A DNA stretch of 45,634 nt from SAR202 cluster bacterium Io17-Chloro-G2 (GTDB taxonomy: Bacteria > Chloroflexota > Dehalococcoidia > Lucifugimonadales > UBA3495). Both the position numbers and the translations under genes were made by a program. The notes under the pieces are model-generated. The model was not told the origin of the DNA. It did no database searches and worked only from the letters and a program-made list of their open reading frames with translations. Numbering within the stretch: the stretch's first letter is position 1; the number at the start of each line of letters is the position of its first letter. This document shows positions 31,528-39,446 of this stretch, in pieces. The stretch spans positions 1 to 45,634 of the forward strand of contig MUCP01000040.1 in NCBI GenBank assembly GCA_002816875.1, in the 5' to 3' direction.

Positions 31528-32814
31528 ATGCCGGCATATGCCGTGATTGGCGGCCAGTGGGGTGACGAAGGCAAGGGCAAGATCATAGATTACCTTGCCG
31601 AACAGGTTGACGCCGTGGTGAGGTACGCCGGGGGCAACAACGCCGGTCACACCGTGGTTAACGACAACGGTACCTTCCAGTTGCACCTGGTTCCGTCGGG
31701 CATCTGCTGGAAGGGCGTTTACGGCATCATTGGCAACGGCGTAGTGGTCAGTCCAAACGTGCTGATGGACGAGATACAGCAGCTGGACCAACGGGGCGTG
31801 GACACCAGTAATCTGTACGTAAGTGAAAGGGCCCACGTCATCATGCCCTATCACGTTCTCCTGGACGGCTTGGAAGAGGAGGCCAGGGGCGACGACGCCA
31901 TCGGGACCACCGGCCGGGGCGTGGGACCGGCCTATCTCGATAAGGTGGGCCGCGCCGGTATCCGAGTGGGCGATCTGCTGGACCCGGAATCGCTGGCGCC
32001 CCGGTTAAAACAAACGCTGAAATTCAAAAACGACCTGATCACGAAGATCTACGGCCGCGACCCGCTGTCCGAGGACGAACTCATGGCCACCTGCCTGGAA
32101 TGGGGAGAAATGCTCCGTCCCCACGTGCGGGCCACCGAGGAGATCGTCCGCGATCTCTTGGACCAAGACAAGCGGGTGCTGCTTGAGGGCGCCCAGGGAA
32201 CGCTGCTGGACATAGACCACGGCTCGTATCCCTTCGTAACCTCGTCCTCACCCACCATCGGCGGCGCGTGCACCGGTCTGGGGATAGACCCCCACGTGAT
32301 CGACGGGGTTTTGGGTGTGTTCAAGGCCTATTCCACCAGAGTTGGCAGCGGACCGATGCCGTCGGAGCTGAACGACTCCACCGGAGAAGGCATCCGCCAG
32401 AAGGCCCAAGAGTTCGGCACCACCACCGGCAGGGCCCGGCGAATCGGCTGGTTCGACGCCGTGGCGGGGAGATACAGCCGCTTGGTTAACGGCTTTACCG
32501 GCATGGTTTTGACCAGGCTGGACATATTGGACGGGTTCTCATCGGTGAAGATCTGCGTGGGCTACCGGGCCGACGGCAAAGCCGTAGATAGGTTCCCGGC
32601 CAACGCCGGCTTGCTTGAACGCTGCGCGCCTGTATGGGAGGAGCATCCCGGTTGGGAGCAACCTACCGCCAGCGCCACTGCCATATCCCAACTGCCGGAA
32701 AATGCATTGAAATATGTCAAACGTATTGAAGAGTTGGTGGGGTGCCCCGTGCAGATCATATCCACTGGCCCCAGCCGCGCCGAGACCATATTGGTCGAAC
32801 CGGTGATTCCCTAG
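31528..32814 (+). CDS. purA: Adenylosuccinate synthetase
   Basis: A 428-residue enzyme for the GTP-dependent step from IMP to adenylosuccinate in AMP synthesis. The P-loop-like G-Q-W-G-D-E-G-K-G-K-I (residues 9-19, with Asp13 as catalytic base) and His41 in N-A-G-H-T are intact. So are G-T-T-G-R-G-V-G-P-A-Y, the IMP-binding region, and the T-T-T-G-R-A-R-R loop. Length is standard. The start is the ATG after gagggtg, with its own promoter upstream and a strong terminator 32 bases downstream, so it is a single-gene unit. Confidence 0.97.
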   Translation: MPAYAVIGGQWGDEGKGKIIDYLAEQVDAVVRYAGGNNAGHTVVNDNGTFQLHLVPSGICWKGVYGIIGNGVVVSPNVLMDEIQQLDQRGVDTSNLYVSERAHVIMPYHVLLDGLEEEARGDDAIGTTGRGVGPAYLDKVGRAGIRVGDLLDPESLAPRLKQTLKFKNDLITKIYGRDPLSEDELMATCLEWGEMLRPHVRATEEIVRDLLDQDKRVLLEGAQGTLLDIDHGSYPFVTSSSPTIGGACTGLGIDPHVIDGVLGVFKAYSTRVGSGPMPSELNDSTGEGIRQKAQEFGTTTGRARRIGWFDAVAGRYSRLVNGFTGMVLTRLDILDGFSSVKICVGYRADGKAVDRFPANAGLLERCAPVWEEHPGWEQPTASATAISQLPENALKYVKRIEELVGCPVQIISTGPSRAETILVEPVIP

Positions 32815-32845
32815 ACTCACTCGGCCACGCATTCGCTCAGACGAA

Positions 32846-32886
32846 GAAATGCCCCTTCCCGGTGCGGGGAGGGGCATTTCTATTTT
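32846..32886 (+). terminator. Intrinsic terminator after purA
   Basis: A 15-base-pair stem (gaaatgccccttccc with 32866-32880, one G-T pair) with a five-base loop is followed by tatttt. On the opposite strand the downstream tract is poor in thymine, so it mainly serves purA rather than the convergent dapA. Confidence 0.85.
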
Positions 32887-32921
32887 CACAACTCTTAGGT
32901 TTGCCGCCGAAAGGCCACTAT

Positions 32922-33812
32922 CTACACGGGAAGGTCGATCTGGTAATTCGCCATGACCTTGGTCAACTCCGCCACCGTCTTTTCCTGGGGCGGCACCAAA
33001 GGCAGCCGCGGCTCCCCGGCGTCGAAACCCAGGGAATTCACGGCGTATTTCACAGGAATAGGATTGGACTCTACAAACAGCACCTTGAACAATGGCAAAA
33101 GCCTGCGATGCTCGGCCGCGGCCTGCTCCACGTCCCCCTCCAATAACAAACCCATCATATGCTTGATCTGGTTTCCAACCAGGTGGGATGCCACGCTGAC
33201 CACGCCGTAACCGCCCATGCCCATGATGTAAAAGGTCTCGTTGTCGTTGCCGCTCCAAACCCTGAAACCATCGGTAGCGCCCTGGATGATGCGGGCGATC
33301 TGGTCCAAGTCGCTGCCCGCCTCTTTGATGCCGACTATATTGTCGATGTGGCTCAGGCGGACGGTAGTCTCGTCGGTCATATTCAGACTGGTCCTGCTGG
33401 TTACGTTGTACAAAACGCAGGGCAGGTTGGTTTTGGCGGCTATTTTCTTGAAGTGCTGGTAGAGACCTTCCTGGGGTGGTTTGTTGTAAGCAGGCACCGT
33501 CAAGAGAAGCGCGTCGGCGCCAACCGATTCCGCCTCAACGCTAAGCTCGATGCTTCCGGCGGTGTTGTTGTCCGTCGTGCCGGCGATGACCGCTCCCCGG
33601 TCGCCGATGGCCTCTTTGACCTCGGCGTATAGTCGGATCTTTTCCTCGCCGCTGAGGGTAGGGCCCTCCCCGGTCGTGCCGGTGATCACCAGCCCGTCGC
33701 TACCCGAGTCGAGAAGGGAGGTGGCGAGACGCTTGGCCTGCTTGTAGTCGACTTCGCCCTCGCTATCGAAGGGAGTGATCATTGCCGTTATCAGCCTGCC
33801 TAGCTCTGCCAT
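32922..33812 (-). CDS. dapA: 4-hydroxy-tetrahydrodipicolinate synthase
   Basis: A 296-residue class I aldolase that condenses pyruvate with aspartate semialdehyde in lysine/DAP synthesis. Schiff-base Lys163 lies in G-I-K-E-A-G-S-D, Tyr135 and Arg140 in L-Y-N-V-T-S-R-T, and T46-T47 in G-T-T-G-E-G. The length is normal. The start ATG has a ggagg site. It is the last gene of the dapB-asd-ALDH-dapA series on the minus strand, with an 87-base gap to the ALDH, so it could also have its own promoter. Confidence 0.95.
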   Translation of the reverse strand: MAELGRLITAMITPFDSEGEVDYKQAKRLATSLLDSGSDGLVITGTTGEGPTLSGEEKIRLYAEVKEAIGDRGAVIAGTTDNNTAGSIELSVEAESVGADALLLTVPAYNKPPQEGLYQHFKKIAAKTNLPCVLYNVTSRTSLNMTDETTVRLSHIDNIVGIKEAGSDLDQIARIIQGATDGFRVWSGNDNETFYIMGMGGYGVVSVASHLVGNQIKHMMGLLLEGDVEQAAAEHRRLLPLFKVLFVESNPIPVKYAVNSLGFDAGEPRLPLVPPQEKTVAELTKVMANYQIDLPV

Positions 33813-33899
33813 ACCGGTTCCTCCGTTTTATTGATTCCAGACCCTCATGGTCCCACACCAATCTTCATTGGGGAATCCACCGCGATCATGTCTTCTCTT

Positions 33900-35423
33900 T
33901 TATCCGGGTATAACCTGTCCGTAGGGCGGTTTCATGGTTAACCCGGTGCCATCAGTGAATATCTGCTTTACCTCTTGGAAATCGTCCAGCCCGTAGTAGC
34001 CCAACTCCCGCCCGATGCCGCTCTGTTTGTAGCCACCCCAGATCCCTTCCACGGGTTGGGCGTAATTGTCCCAGATCCACACGGTTCCGGCCTGAATCCT
34101 CCGGGCGACCCGCATGGCCCGGGGGTAGTCGGCGCTCCACACCCCGGCGACCAGTCCAAAATCCACGTCGTTGGCCAGGTGTACCGCTTCTTCCTCGTCC
34201 TTGAAAGTGGTCACCACCACCACCGGTCCGAAGATCTCCTCCTGGCTTAAGCGGGACGAATTGTCCACACCGTCGAAAATGGTCGGCTCCAGGTAGTAAC
34301 CGTGGTCGTAAACGCCGCCTTGGAGTTTATGGCCTCCGGTGACCATGTCGAACCCGGCGTCCAGACCGAACTTGATGTACTCCTGCACCACCCTTTCCTG
34401 GCTATCGGAGATCAGCGGCCCCATGTTGGTGGATTCCTCCGCGGGATGCCCCACCTTTATCTTTCCGGAAATGTCCACCACCTTGGCCAGGAATTCGTCG
34501 TGTACGCTCTCCTGCACCAATAGCCGGGTCGTGGCGCCGCAGGCCTGGCCGGCGTTGCGGAACATGCCGAACACCGCCGCCCTGGAAGCGCCTTCCATAT
34601 CGGCGTCGTCAAACACCACGTAGGGGGCCTTGCCTCCCAATTCGAGACTGATCCGTTTGATATCTCGGGCGGCTTGGACGGCGATATCCTTGCCCGTGCC
34701 CGACTCACCGGTGAATGAGATCTTATCTATCTTCGAACTGGTGACTATCTCGGCGCCAACCACCGTGCCCGGACCGGAAACCAGGTTCACCACTCCATTG
34801 GGCAGGCCGGTCTGGTGCATCAGCTTAACCAATTCGTAAGTCGTGGCCGGGGTATAACTGGCGGGTTTCACCACCACGGTGCAACCCACAGCCACAGCCG
34901 GAGCCACTTTGCGGGCGGTTTGCGTCAAAGGGAAGTTCCATGGGGTGATCATGCCAATGACCCCAATGGGTTCCTTTACCAGGTTGATCATGGAGCCGTT
35001 GGGCAGGGTGAAGCTTTCGCCGTACATCTTGCCGGCCAGACCGGCATAGAACTCGAATATGTCGGCGGCGGCGCCGACGTGTGGAATCGCTTGGCGGATG
35101 GGCATTCCCACTTCCAAGCTGACGATCTCCGCCAGACGAGCGGTGTGTTCGCGAAGCAATTGGGCGGTCCGGTAGAGTACCTGCTCCCGGAGCTTGTAGT
35201 TGTAGATCCAGTTATCGGTGTTTGAGTCGAATGCCCTTCGGGCGGCGTCTATGGCGGCCCGGGCATCGTCCGCCGACCCTTTGGCGGCTGCCGTGGCTAC
35301 CTGCCGGGTGTCTGCTGGATTCTCTCGATAGAATTCTTCGCCGCCGGCGGCCGGGCCTTCCTCACCGTCAATCAGAAGACGTGTTGGTAATGGGAGCTGA
35401 AGTGAACCATTGTTCGTCGCCAT
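33900..35423 (-). CDS. NAD(P)+-dependent aldehyde dehydrogenase
   Basis: A 507-residue ALDH-superfamily enzyme. Catalytic Cys295 lies in N-A-G-Q-A-C-G-A-T-T-R, general base Glu261 in L-E-L-G-G-K, and Asn163 in P-W-N-F. The cofactor region shows F-T-G-E-S-G-T-G-K. It most resembles betaine/aminoaldehyde or broad aldehyde dehydrogenases. The ATG is preceded by a taggatttc context, an acceptable ribosome site. It sits 30 bases after asd and before dapA, although it has no known step in the DAP pathway, so it may be a co-transcribed passenger or use a side product such as an amino-aldehyde. Confidence 0.9.
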   Translation of the reverse strand: MATNNGSLQLPLPTRLLIDGEEGPAAGGEEFYRENPADTRQVATAAAKGSADDARAAIDAARRAFDSNTDNWIYNYKLREQVLYRTAQLLREHTARLAEIVSLEVGMPIRQAIPHVGAAADIFEFYAGLAGKMYGESFTLPNGSMINLVKEPIGVIGMITPWNFPLTQTARKVAPAVAVGCTVVVKPASYTPATTYELVKLMHQTGLPNGVVNLVSGPGTVVGAEIVTSSKIDKISFTGESGTGKDIAVQAARDIKRISLELGGKAPYVVFDDADMEGASRAAVFGMFRNAGQACGATTRLLVQESVHDEFLAKVVDISGKIKVGHPAEESTNMGPLISDSQERVVQEYIKFGLDAGFDMVTGGHKLQGGVYDHGYYLEPTIFDGVDNSSRLSQEEIFGPVVVVTTFKDEEEAVHLANDVDFGLVAGVWSADYPRAMRVARRIQAGTVWIWDNYAQPVEGIWGGYKQSGIGRELGYYGLDDFQEVKQIFTDGTGLTMKPPYGQVIPG

Positions 35424-35453
35424 GAAATCCTAACCTCGTAGTTACTGCGGGAC

Positions 35454-36512
35454 CTAGCGTCCCGCGATTCCGCTTTTTCCCCGAGGCATTAAACCAGGCT
35501 TCAGGCAACTGCGGGCCTCCAACTCCTCAGCGATCTGAATCGAGTTGAGCGCCGCTCCCTTGCGAAGATTATCCGCCACCACCCACAGGACCAGCCCGTT
35601 GGGATGCGATGCGTCCCTTCGAATCCGGCCCACCAACACGTCGTCGCTGCCTTCCGCGTCACAGGGCATTGGGTATATTCCGCGGTCCGGGTCGTCTACC
35701 ACCTTGACACCGGGCATGGCATCCAGCAATCCCCTGGCTTCTTCGGGGTGCATGGGACGCTCAAACTCGATGTGCACCGCGGCGCTGTGGGAAACGTAGA
35801 CGGGGACCCGCACGCAAGTGGCCGACAGGGCCATGCTGGGGCAGTGCATTATCTTGCGGGTCTCCTGAATCATCTTTTGCTCTTCAAACGTATAGCCATC
35901 GGGTTGGAACCGGTCGATCTGGGGAATCACGTTGAATGCCACCCTCTGGTTGGACAAGGGGCTGGAACCGGCAATGCCATCCAGGTGGTTCCGGCTTTGT
36001 TCCCGAAGATCTTCCATCAGGGCCCCACCCGCGCCGGAAACCGACTGGTAGGTGTCGGCCACCATGCGCACGATGGTATTCACTCGGTTCAGTGGATGGG
36101 CCACCATAACCAATGGCGTAGTGGAGCAGTTGGGTATGGATATGATCCCTTCATGCCATTCCACGTCAGCGCCATTCACTTCAGGCACCACCAGGGGCAC
36201 GTTATCCTCCATACGGAAAGCGGAGCCATCGTCTATCACCACCGCGCCGCAGGCTACGGCGATCGGAGCATATTTGAGACTGACAGCAGAACTGGCCGAT
36301 ATGAAAACCACGTCCACACCGTTGAAAGAGCCATCGGTGGTCTCCTCAACCACGAACTCCTTTCCTCCCACGGTCATGCGCTTGCCCGCCGACCGGCTGG
36401 AGGCCAGAAGTTTGAGGCAGGGGAGGTCTGGGTGGCGCTGCTCCATGATGCGGAGAAACTCCACTCCCACGGCCCCAGTCGCGCCCACCACCGCTATGGT
36501 GAGGTCTTTCAC
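35454..36512 (-). CDS. asd: Aspartate-semialdehyde dehydrogenase
   Basis: A 352-residue enzyme that reduces aspartyl phosphate to aspartate semialdehyde, the branch point to lysine, threonine and methionine. The NADP fold begins V-V-G-A-T-G-A-V-G. Catalytic Cys129 lies in S-I-P-N-C-S-T-T-P, and a conserved histidine in H-S-A-A-V-H-I-E-F. It starts at GTG after a good aggag site five bases upstream; no better ATG exists. It belongs to the dapB-asd-ALDH-dapA set, 136 bases after dapB. The thrC operon at 21.4 kb uses products of the same branch. Confidence 0.95.
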   Translation of the reverse strand: MKDLTIAVVGATGAVGVEFLRIMEQRHPDLPCLKLLASSRSAGKRMTVGGKEFVVEETTDGSFNGVDVVFISASSAVSLKYAPIAVACGAVVIDDGSAFRMEDNVPLVVPEVNGADVEWHEGIISIPNCSTTPLVMVAHPLNRVNTIVRMVADTYQSVSGAGGALMEDLREQSRNHLDGIAGSSPLSNQRVAFNVIPQIDRFQPDGYTFEEQKMIQETRKIMHCPSMALSATCVRVPVYVSHSAAVHIEFERPMHPEEARGLLDAMPGVKVVDDPDRGIYPMPCDAEGSDDVLVGRIRRDASHPNGLVLWVVADNLRKGAALNSIQIAEELEARSCLKPGLMPRGKSGIAGR

Positions 36513-36648
36513 CGATGCTCCTCAGGCCTTTCGGGGATTTTATGAAAACCCCAGGCCCGTCCAAAGTGTTCCAGGATCAGGTGTCATGACAAGCCCGAAA
36601 CGTTCATCTCGCACATGTTTTGTGACGATAATCTTATATCTGAGCCTG

Positions 36649-37437
36649 CTACAAGCCCAAAATGTTTTCCAAGCCTACCACAAGACCCTTTCGGTTCACA
36701 ACGTCTTTGATGCAACGAAGCACACCGGGCATGTAGCAATCCCGGCCCAGGGTATCGTGCCGCAAGGTCAAGGTTTGCCCGGCCGTTCCCAGTATGACCT
36801 CGTGATGCGCGCTGCGGCCGGGCATTCGAATGCTATGGACAGATACGCCATTGTAATCGCCGCCCCTGGTCCCTGGCAGGTTCTCCCGCTCAGCTTTGTT
36901 TCGTTGAAACTCTCTCTGGTCCCCGATAGCCTTGGCCAGCGCCATAGCGAAACCCGATGGCGCGTCTATCTTCGCTTCGTGGTGAGATTCCACAATGTCC
37001 ACATACTGAAAATAAGGCGCAGCCTGCTCCAACAACCGCTTCAAAACCACGGCGCCTAGAGCGAAATTGGGAGCGACGATCACACCCACATTCCCATCGT
37101 TGGCCATGGCGTCCAGTTGGTTCAGGTGCTCTTCGGTCAACCCGCTGGCCCCCAGCACAAGGTTGATGGAACGGCCCGCCGCGGCGGGAGCCGCTTCCAT
37201 GCAAGCGGTGGCATTAGTGAAGTCCACCAGCACGTCGGGTTGAGTCTGTTCCAGCATGCCTGCTAGATCGGTGGCAAGAGGAACGTTTGCGCCGCCGGGC
37301 AGGCTCAACACGGGACCCCGTTCCCGGTGACACACCGCGCCGGCCAACTCAAGGCCGTCTTCGGCGTTTACCGCCGCGACGGTTTCCATCCCCATCTTGC
37401 CGGTGGCGCCGTTGACAACCACTTTTATGGGCGCCAT
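36649..37437 (-). CDS. dapB: 4-hydroxy-tetrahydrodipicolinate reductase
   Basis: About 262 residues from the ATG at 37435-37437, chosen because it starts M-A-P-I-K-V-V-V-N-G-A-T-G-K-M-G directly into the nucleotide fold and has a gggggt site. The longer frame adds 17 unconserved residues. The active-site segment E-S-H-H-E-A-K-I-D-A-P-S-G with paired histidines and Lys is complete. The substrate-binding D-A-P-S-G is followed by Phe-Ala rather than the usual Thr-Ala, a small deviation worth noting. It is the first gene of the minus-strand lysine set and probably carries the operon promoter in the 336-base gap upstream. Confidence 0.94.
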   Translation of the reverse strand: MAPIKVVVNGATGKMGMETVAAVNAEDGLELAGAVCHRERGPVLSLPGGANVPLATDLAGMLEQTQPDVLVDFTNATACMEAAPAAAGRSINLVLGASGLTEEHLNQLDAMANDGNVGVIVAPNFALGAVVLKRLLEQAAPYFQYVDIVESHHEAKIDAPSGFAMALAKAIGDQREFQRNKAERENLPGTRGGDYNGVSVHSIRMPGRSAHHEVILGTAGQTLTLRHDTLGRDCYMPGVLRCIKDVVNRKGLVVGLENILGL

Positions 37438-37773
37438 TTCTACCCCCGTAAGCCGATTCAGATGCGTTAATCCAGAGTCACCCGGCAATGGAGCCGGGGC
37501 CTAGATGGGAAGGTTTGATGTTATCACTTATCAATTCCACCGAAAAGCGCAGGCGTCTGCGGTCTTGCCCGCAGACGCAGCCTAACAACCCCTCATGGTG
37601 CGCCGGCGGATGCAATGCGTATCCTTCCGTGACAACGAAAAGAGTCCGTATTACGTAATAATTCGTCGACTGGGGCGACCACTTCCCAGTGCTATCATCC
37701 CCCAAAGGACTCAAAAAGACTAAAACCGGGCTGAGCCAAAATCATTCCAAACAGTTAGGGAGCCGCGGCAAAC
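37438..37773. promoter_or_regulatory. Divergent intergenic region between dapB and the small membrane protein
   Basis: This 336-base gap holds no convincing open frame. It contains a perfect ten-base-pair palindrome, gcgtctgcgg facing ccgcagacgc across six bases (37553-37578), about 115 bases upstream of dapB, and a ten-base palindrome attacgtaat (37650-37659) that could bind a regulator. A tatcat (37693-37698) might be a -10 for the plus-strand genes, but I see no matching -35. Confidence 0.4.
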
Positions 37774-38061
37774 ATGATTACTTTAGGGCGAATCGCCAAT
37801 ACATTCAGCTTGCTCAAAAGCGAACCCCACCTGATAGCCCTCATGATGATAGTGGCGGCGCTCGGGGTGGTGATACTGGCCGTGGTGGCCGGAGGAGCTT
37901 GGGACCCCTGGGTTTTCGGCGCCATTTTCTTGGTCCTGGTCATCACGCTGGCCGTAGCAGGAGTGGTGGCCATCGGTTACATCTCATTTAAACCCAGCAG
38001 GGGCAAACAGAGGACCGAACTCCGCATGGAAGAGGTAGCCAACCGTTATCCCGCCGGCTGA
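37774..38061 (+). CDS. Small two-span membrane protein of unknown function
   Basis: A 95-residue protein without a recognised family. It has two hydrophobic helices (about residues 20-40, L-I-A-L-M-M-I-V-A-A-L-G-V-V, and 47-70, V-F-G-A-I-F-L-V-L-V-I) linked by G-G-A-W-D-P-W. A basic tail, K-P-S-R-G-K-Q-R-T-E-L-R, follows. A ggag site about ten bases upstream is the weak point. It is 104 bases upstream of the MinD-like ATPase on the same strand, so the two may be co-transcribed, which would fit a membrane partner of the ATPase. Confidence 0.55.
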   Translation: MITLGRIANTFSLLKSEPHLIALMMIVAALGVVILAVVAGGAWDPWVFGAIFLVLVITLAVAGVVAIGYISFKPSRGKQRTELRMEEVANRYPAG

Positions 38062-38165
38062 CGGCTGACAGCGGCATTTGCTTCAAACGATGTGATTGGG
38101 AAGTGAGAGTTTCGCAACTTGGACCAGTCATATTGGCCGTAAGAAGGAATCGAGGTTTCTTATAG

Positions 38166-39320
38166 ATGAACGCCATCAACACGCATACCGGAGAGCTTGA
38201 CGCCAATATATTGGGGGTGATGGCCGGCAAAGGAGGAGTTGGTAAAACCCTTATTGCCGCCAACCTAGCACGTATGGTGTCCAAATCGGTGAAGGTCCTG
38301 CTGGTGGACCTGGACCTGTACAATCGGGGCTCCACCGCGTTGCTCTTGGATGAGGCTGTATCACCAGGGGCGGACAGCGCTTATTCGTTGCTCAGAAAGG
38401 CTGTGGGGCCGGACAATTCCGCGGGGCCGGAGCAACCTCTGGAAAACCTGGACCGGGCCCAAATAGAGCAAGCGGCCGAGCAGGCTAACCTTCAAGAAGT
38501 GGCGGAAAACTTCTACTTTTTGCCCAGCAGCCCCACTGGAACGGTTATCACGCGTCTGGAATACAGCCTTTCTCCGGAAGCGGCATCTACCTTCTTGATG
38601 GCCATCTCCCACGTCTTTATCAAGAAATACGGCCTGGGCTGCGTCATATTCGACTGCAAAGCCGGGCCCGACCCCTTGGCCCTGGGAGTGGTGGGAATGG
38701 CCAACGAAACGGTCCTGGTCTCCGAGTACAACCAGGTTACGTTCGACGGCACGTTGAACTTCTACGAACACATTCGAGAAGTCTATGGGACGGCTGAACT
38801 TCGCACCGGTCCTCTGCGGGTCGTGGTCAACAAGGTACCTGAGAAATTTGATCTCACCCAGAGCGAAGCCCGGGAGCTGTTGGCCCGCCAGTTGAGGCCT
38901 CTGCCGCTCCTGGCGTCCATCCCCTTCGAATATGACGTGTTCCAATCCTTTGGCGAGTCGCAGTTCGTGGTTGATGATCTGCCCTGGTCAAAATTCACCG
39001 CCAACATTGCGCTGTTGGCGGTACGGTTGTTCGACCGGAGCCCCGTACACCTGGGCGACGCGGTGCGGGAGATGGCCCGCAGGGCTGACCGGGGAGGACC
39101 AAGGGGGTTCCGGCCCCGGAGGGAGCGGGTCACCCAGTTGATGGTGCTCACCGGATGCGTTTACGCCCTGGCGGGGCTGGCCATCCTGGCCTTTGCCGGA
39201 CCGGAAATAGACCTGGACGGACTGAGGAGCTTGGTCAACGATCCCGCCCGGGGAGGCGCCGCCTTGGCCGCGGTTGCGGGACTGGCAACCGTGGCATCTG
39301 GAGCCTTGGTCCGGCGGTGA
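38166..39320 (+). CDS. MinD/ParA-superfamily ATPase with C-terminal membrane segments
   Basis: A 384-residue protein with the deviant Walker A of the ParA/MinD class: A-G-K-G-G-V-G-K-T-L (residues 20-29), signature Lys22 and P-loop Lys27. A C-V-I-F-D-C-K-A-G-P-D-P stretch stands where Walker B/switch II lies. The substrate-facing aspartate Asp50 area reads L-L-V-D-L-D-L-Y-N-R-G-S. In contrast to typical MinD (about 265 residues, ending in an amphipathic helix), it has a basic linker R-R-A-D-R-G-G-P-R-G-F-R-P-R-R-E-R and then two hydrophobic stretches (about 322-343, 361-381). It should therefore be integral to the membrane. Its cargo is unknown. Confidence 0.8.
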   Translation: MNAINTHTGELDANILGVMAGKGGVGKTLIAANLARMVSKSVKVLLVDLDLYNRGSTALLLDEAVSPGADSAYSLLRKAVGPDNSAGPEQPLENLDRAQIEQAAEQANLQEVAENFYFLPSSPTGTVITRLEYSLSPEAASTFLMAISHVFIKKYGLGCVIFDCKAGPDPLALGVVGMANETVLVSEYNQVTFDGTLNFYEHIREVYGTAELRTGPLRVVVNKVPEKFDLTQSEARELLARQLRPLPLLASIPFEYDVFQSFGESQFVVDDLPWSKFTANIALLAVRLFDRSPVHLGDAVREMARRADRGGPRGFRPRRERVTQLMVLTGCVYALAGLAILAFAGPEIDLDGLRSLVNDPARGGAALAAVAGLATVASGALVRR

Positions 39321-39340
39321 CCCAAAGAATCGCCAAAACC

Positions 39341-39372
39341 AAAGCCGGCCACTATGGTGGCCGGCTTTTTTT
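39341..39372 (+). terminator. Intrinsic terminator after the MinD-like gene
   Basis: Twelve perfect base pairs (aaagccggccac with gtggccggcttt) around a tatg loop, with a seven-thymine run at 39366-39372. The hairpin lies between convergent genes and could also act for pnp, although its minus-strand tract is less thymine-rich. Confidence 0.9.
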
Positions 39373-39446
39373 GTGGGTCTTATCCGGTTGGAACGTTTAG
39401 GGCCCTTGCACCCAAGCCCGGACCCGTGTCAACCTCATCGCTCGAG

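Noticed and set aside
35604..36545. A 313-codon plus-strand frame opposite asd
   Set aside because: It lies antisense to a conserved essential gene with intact catalytic motifs and has no ribosome site or family pattern.
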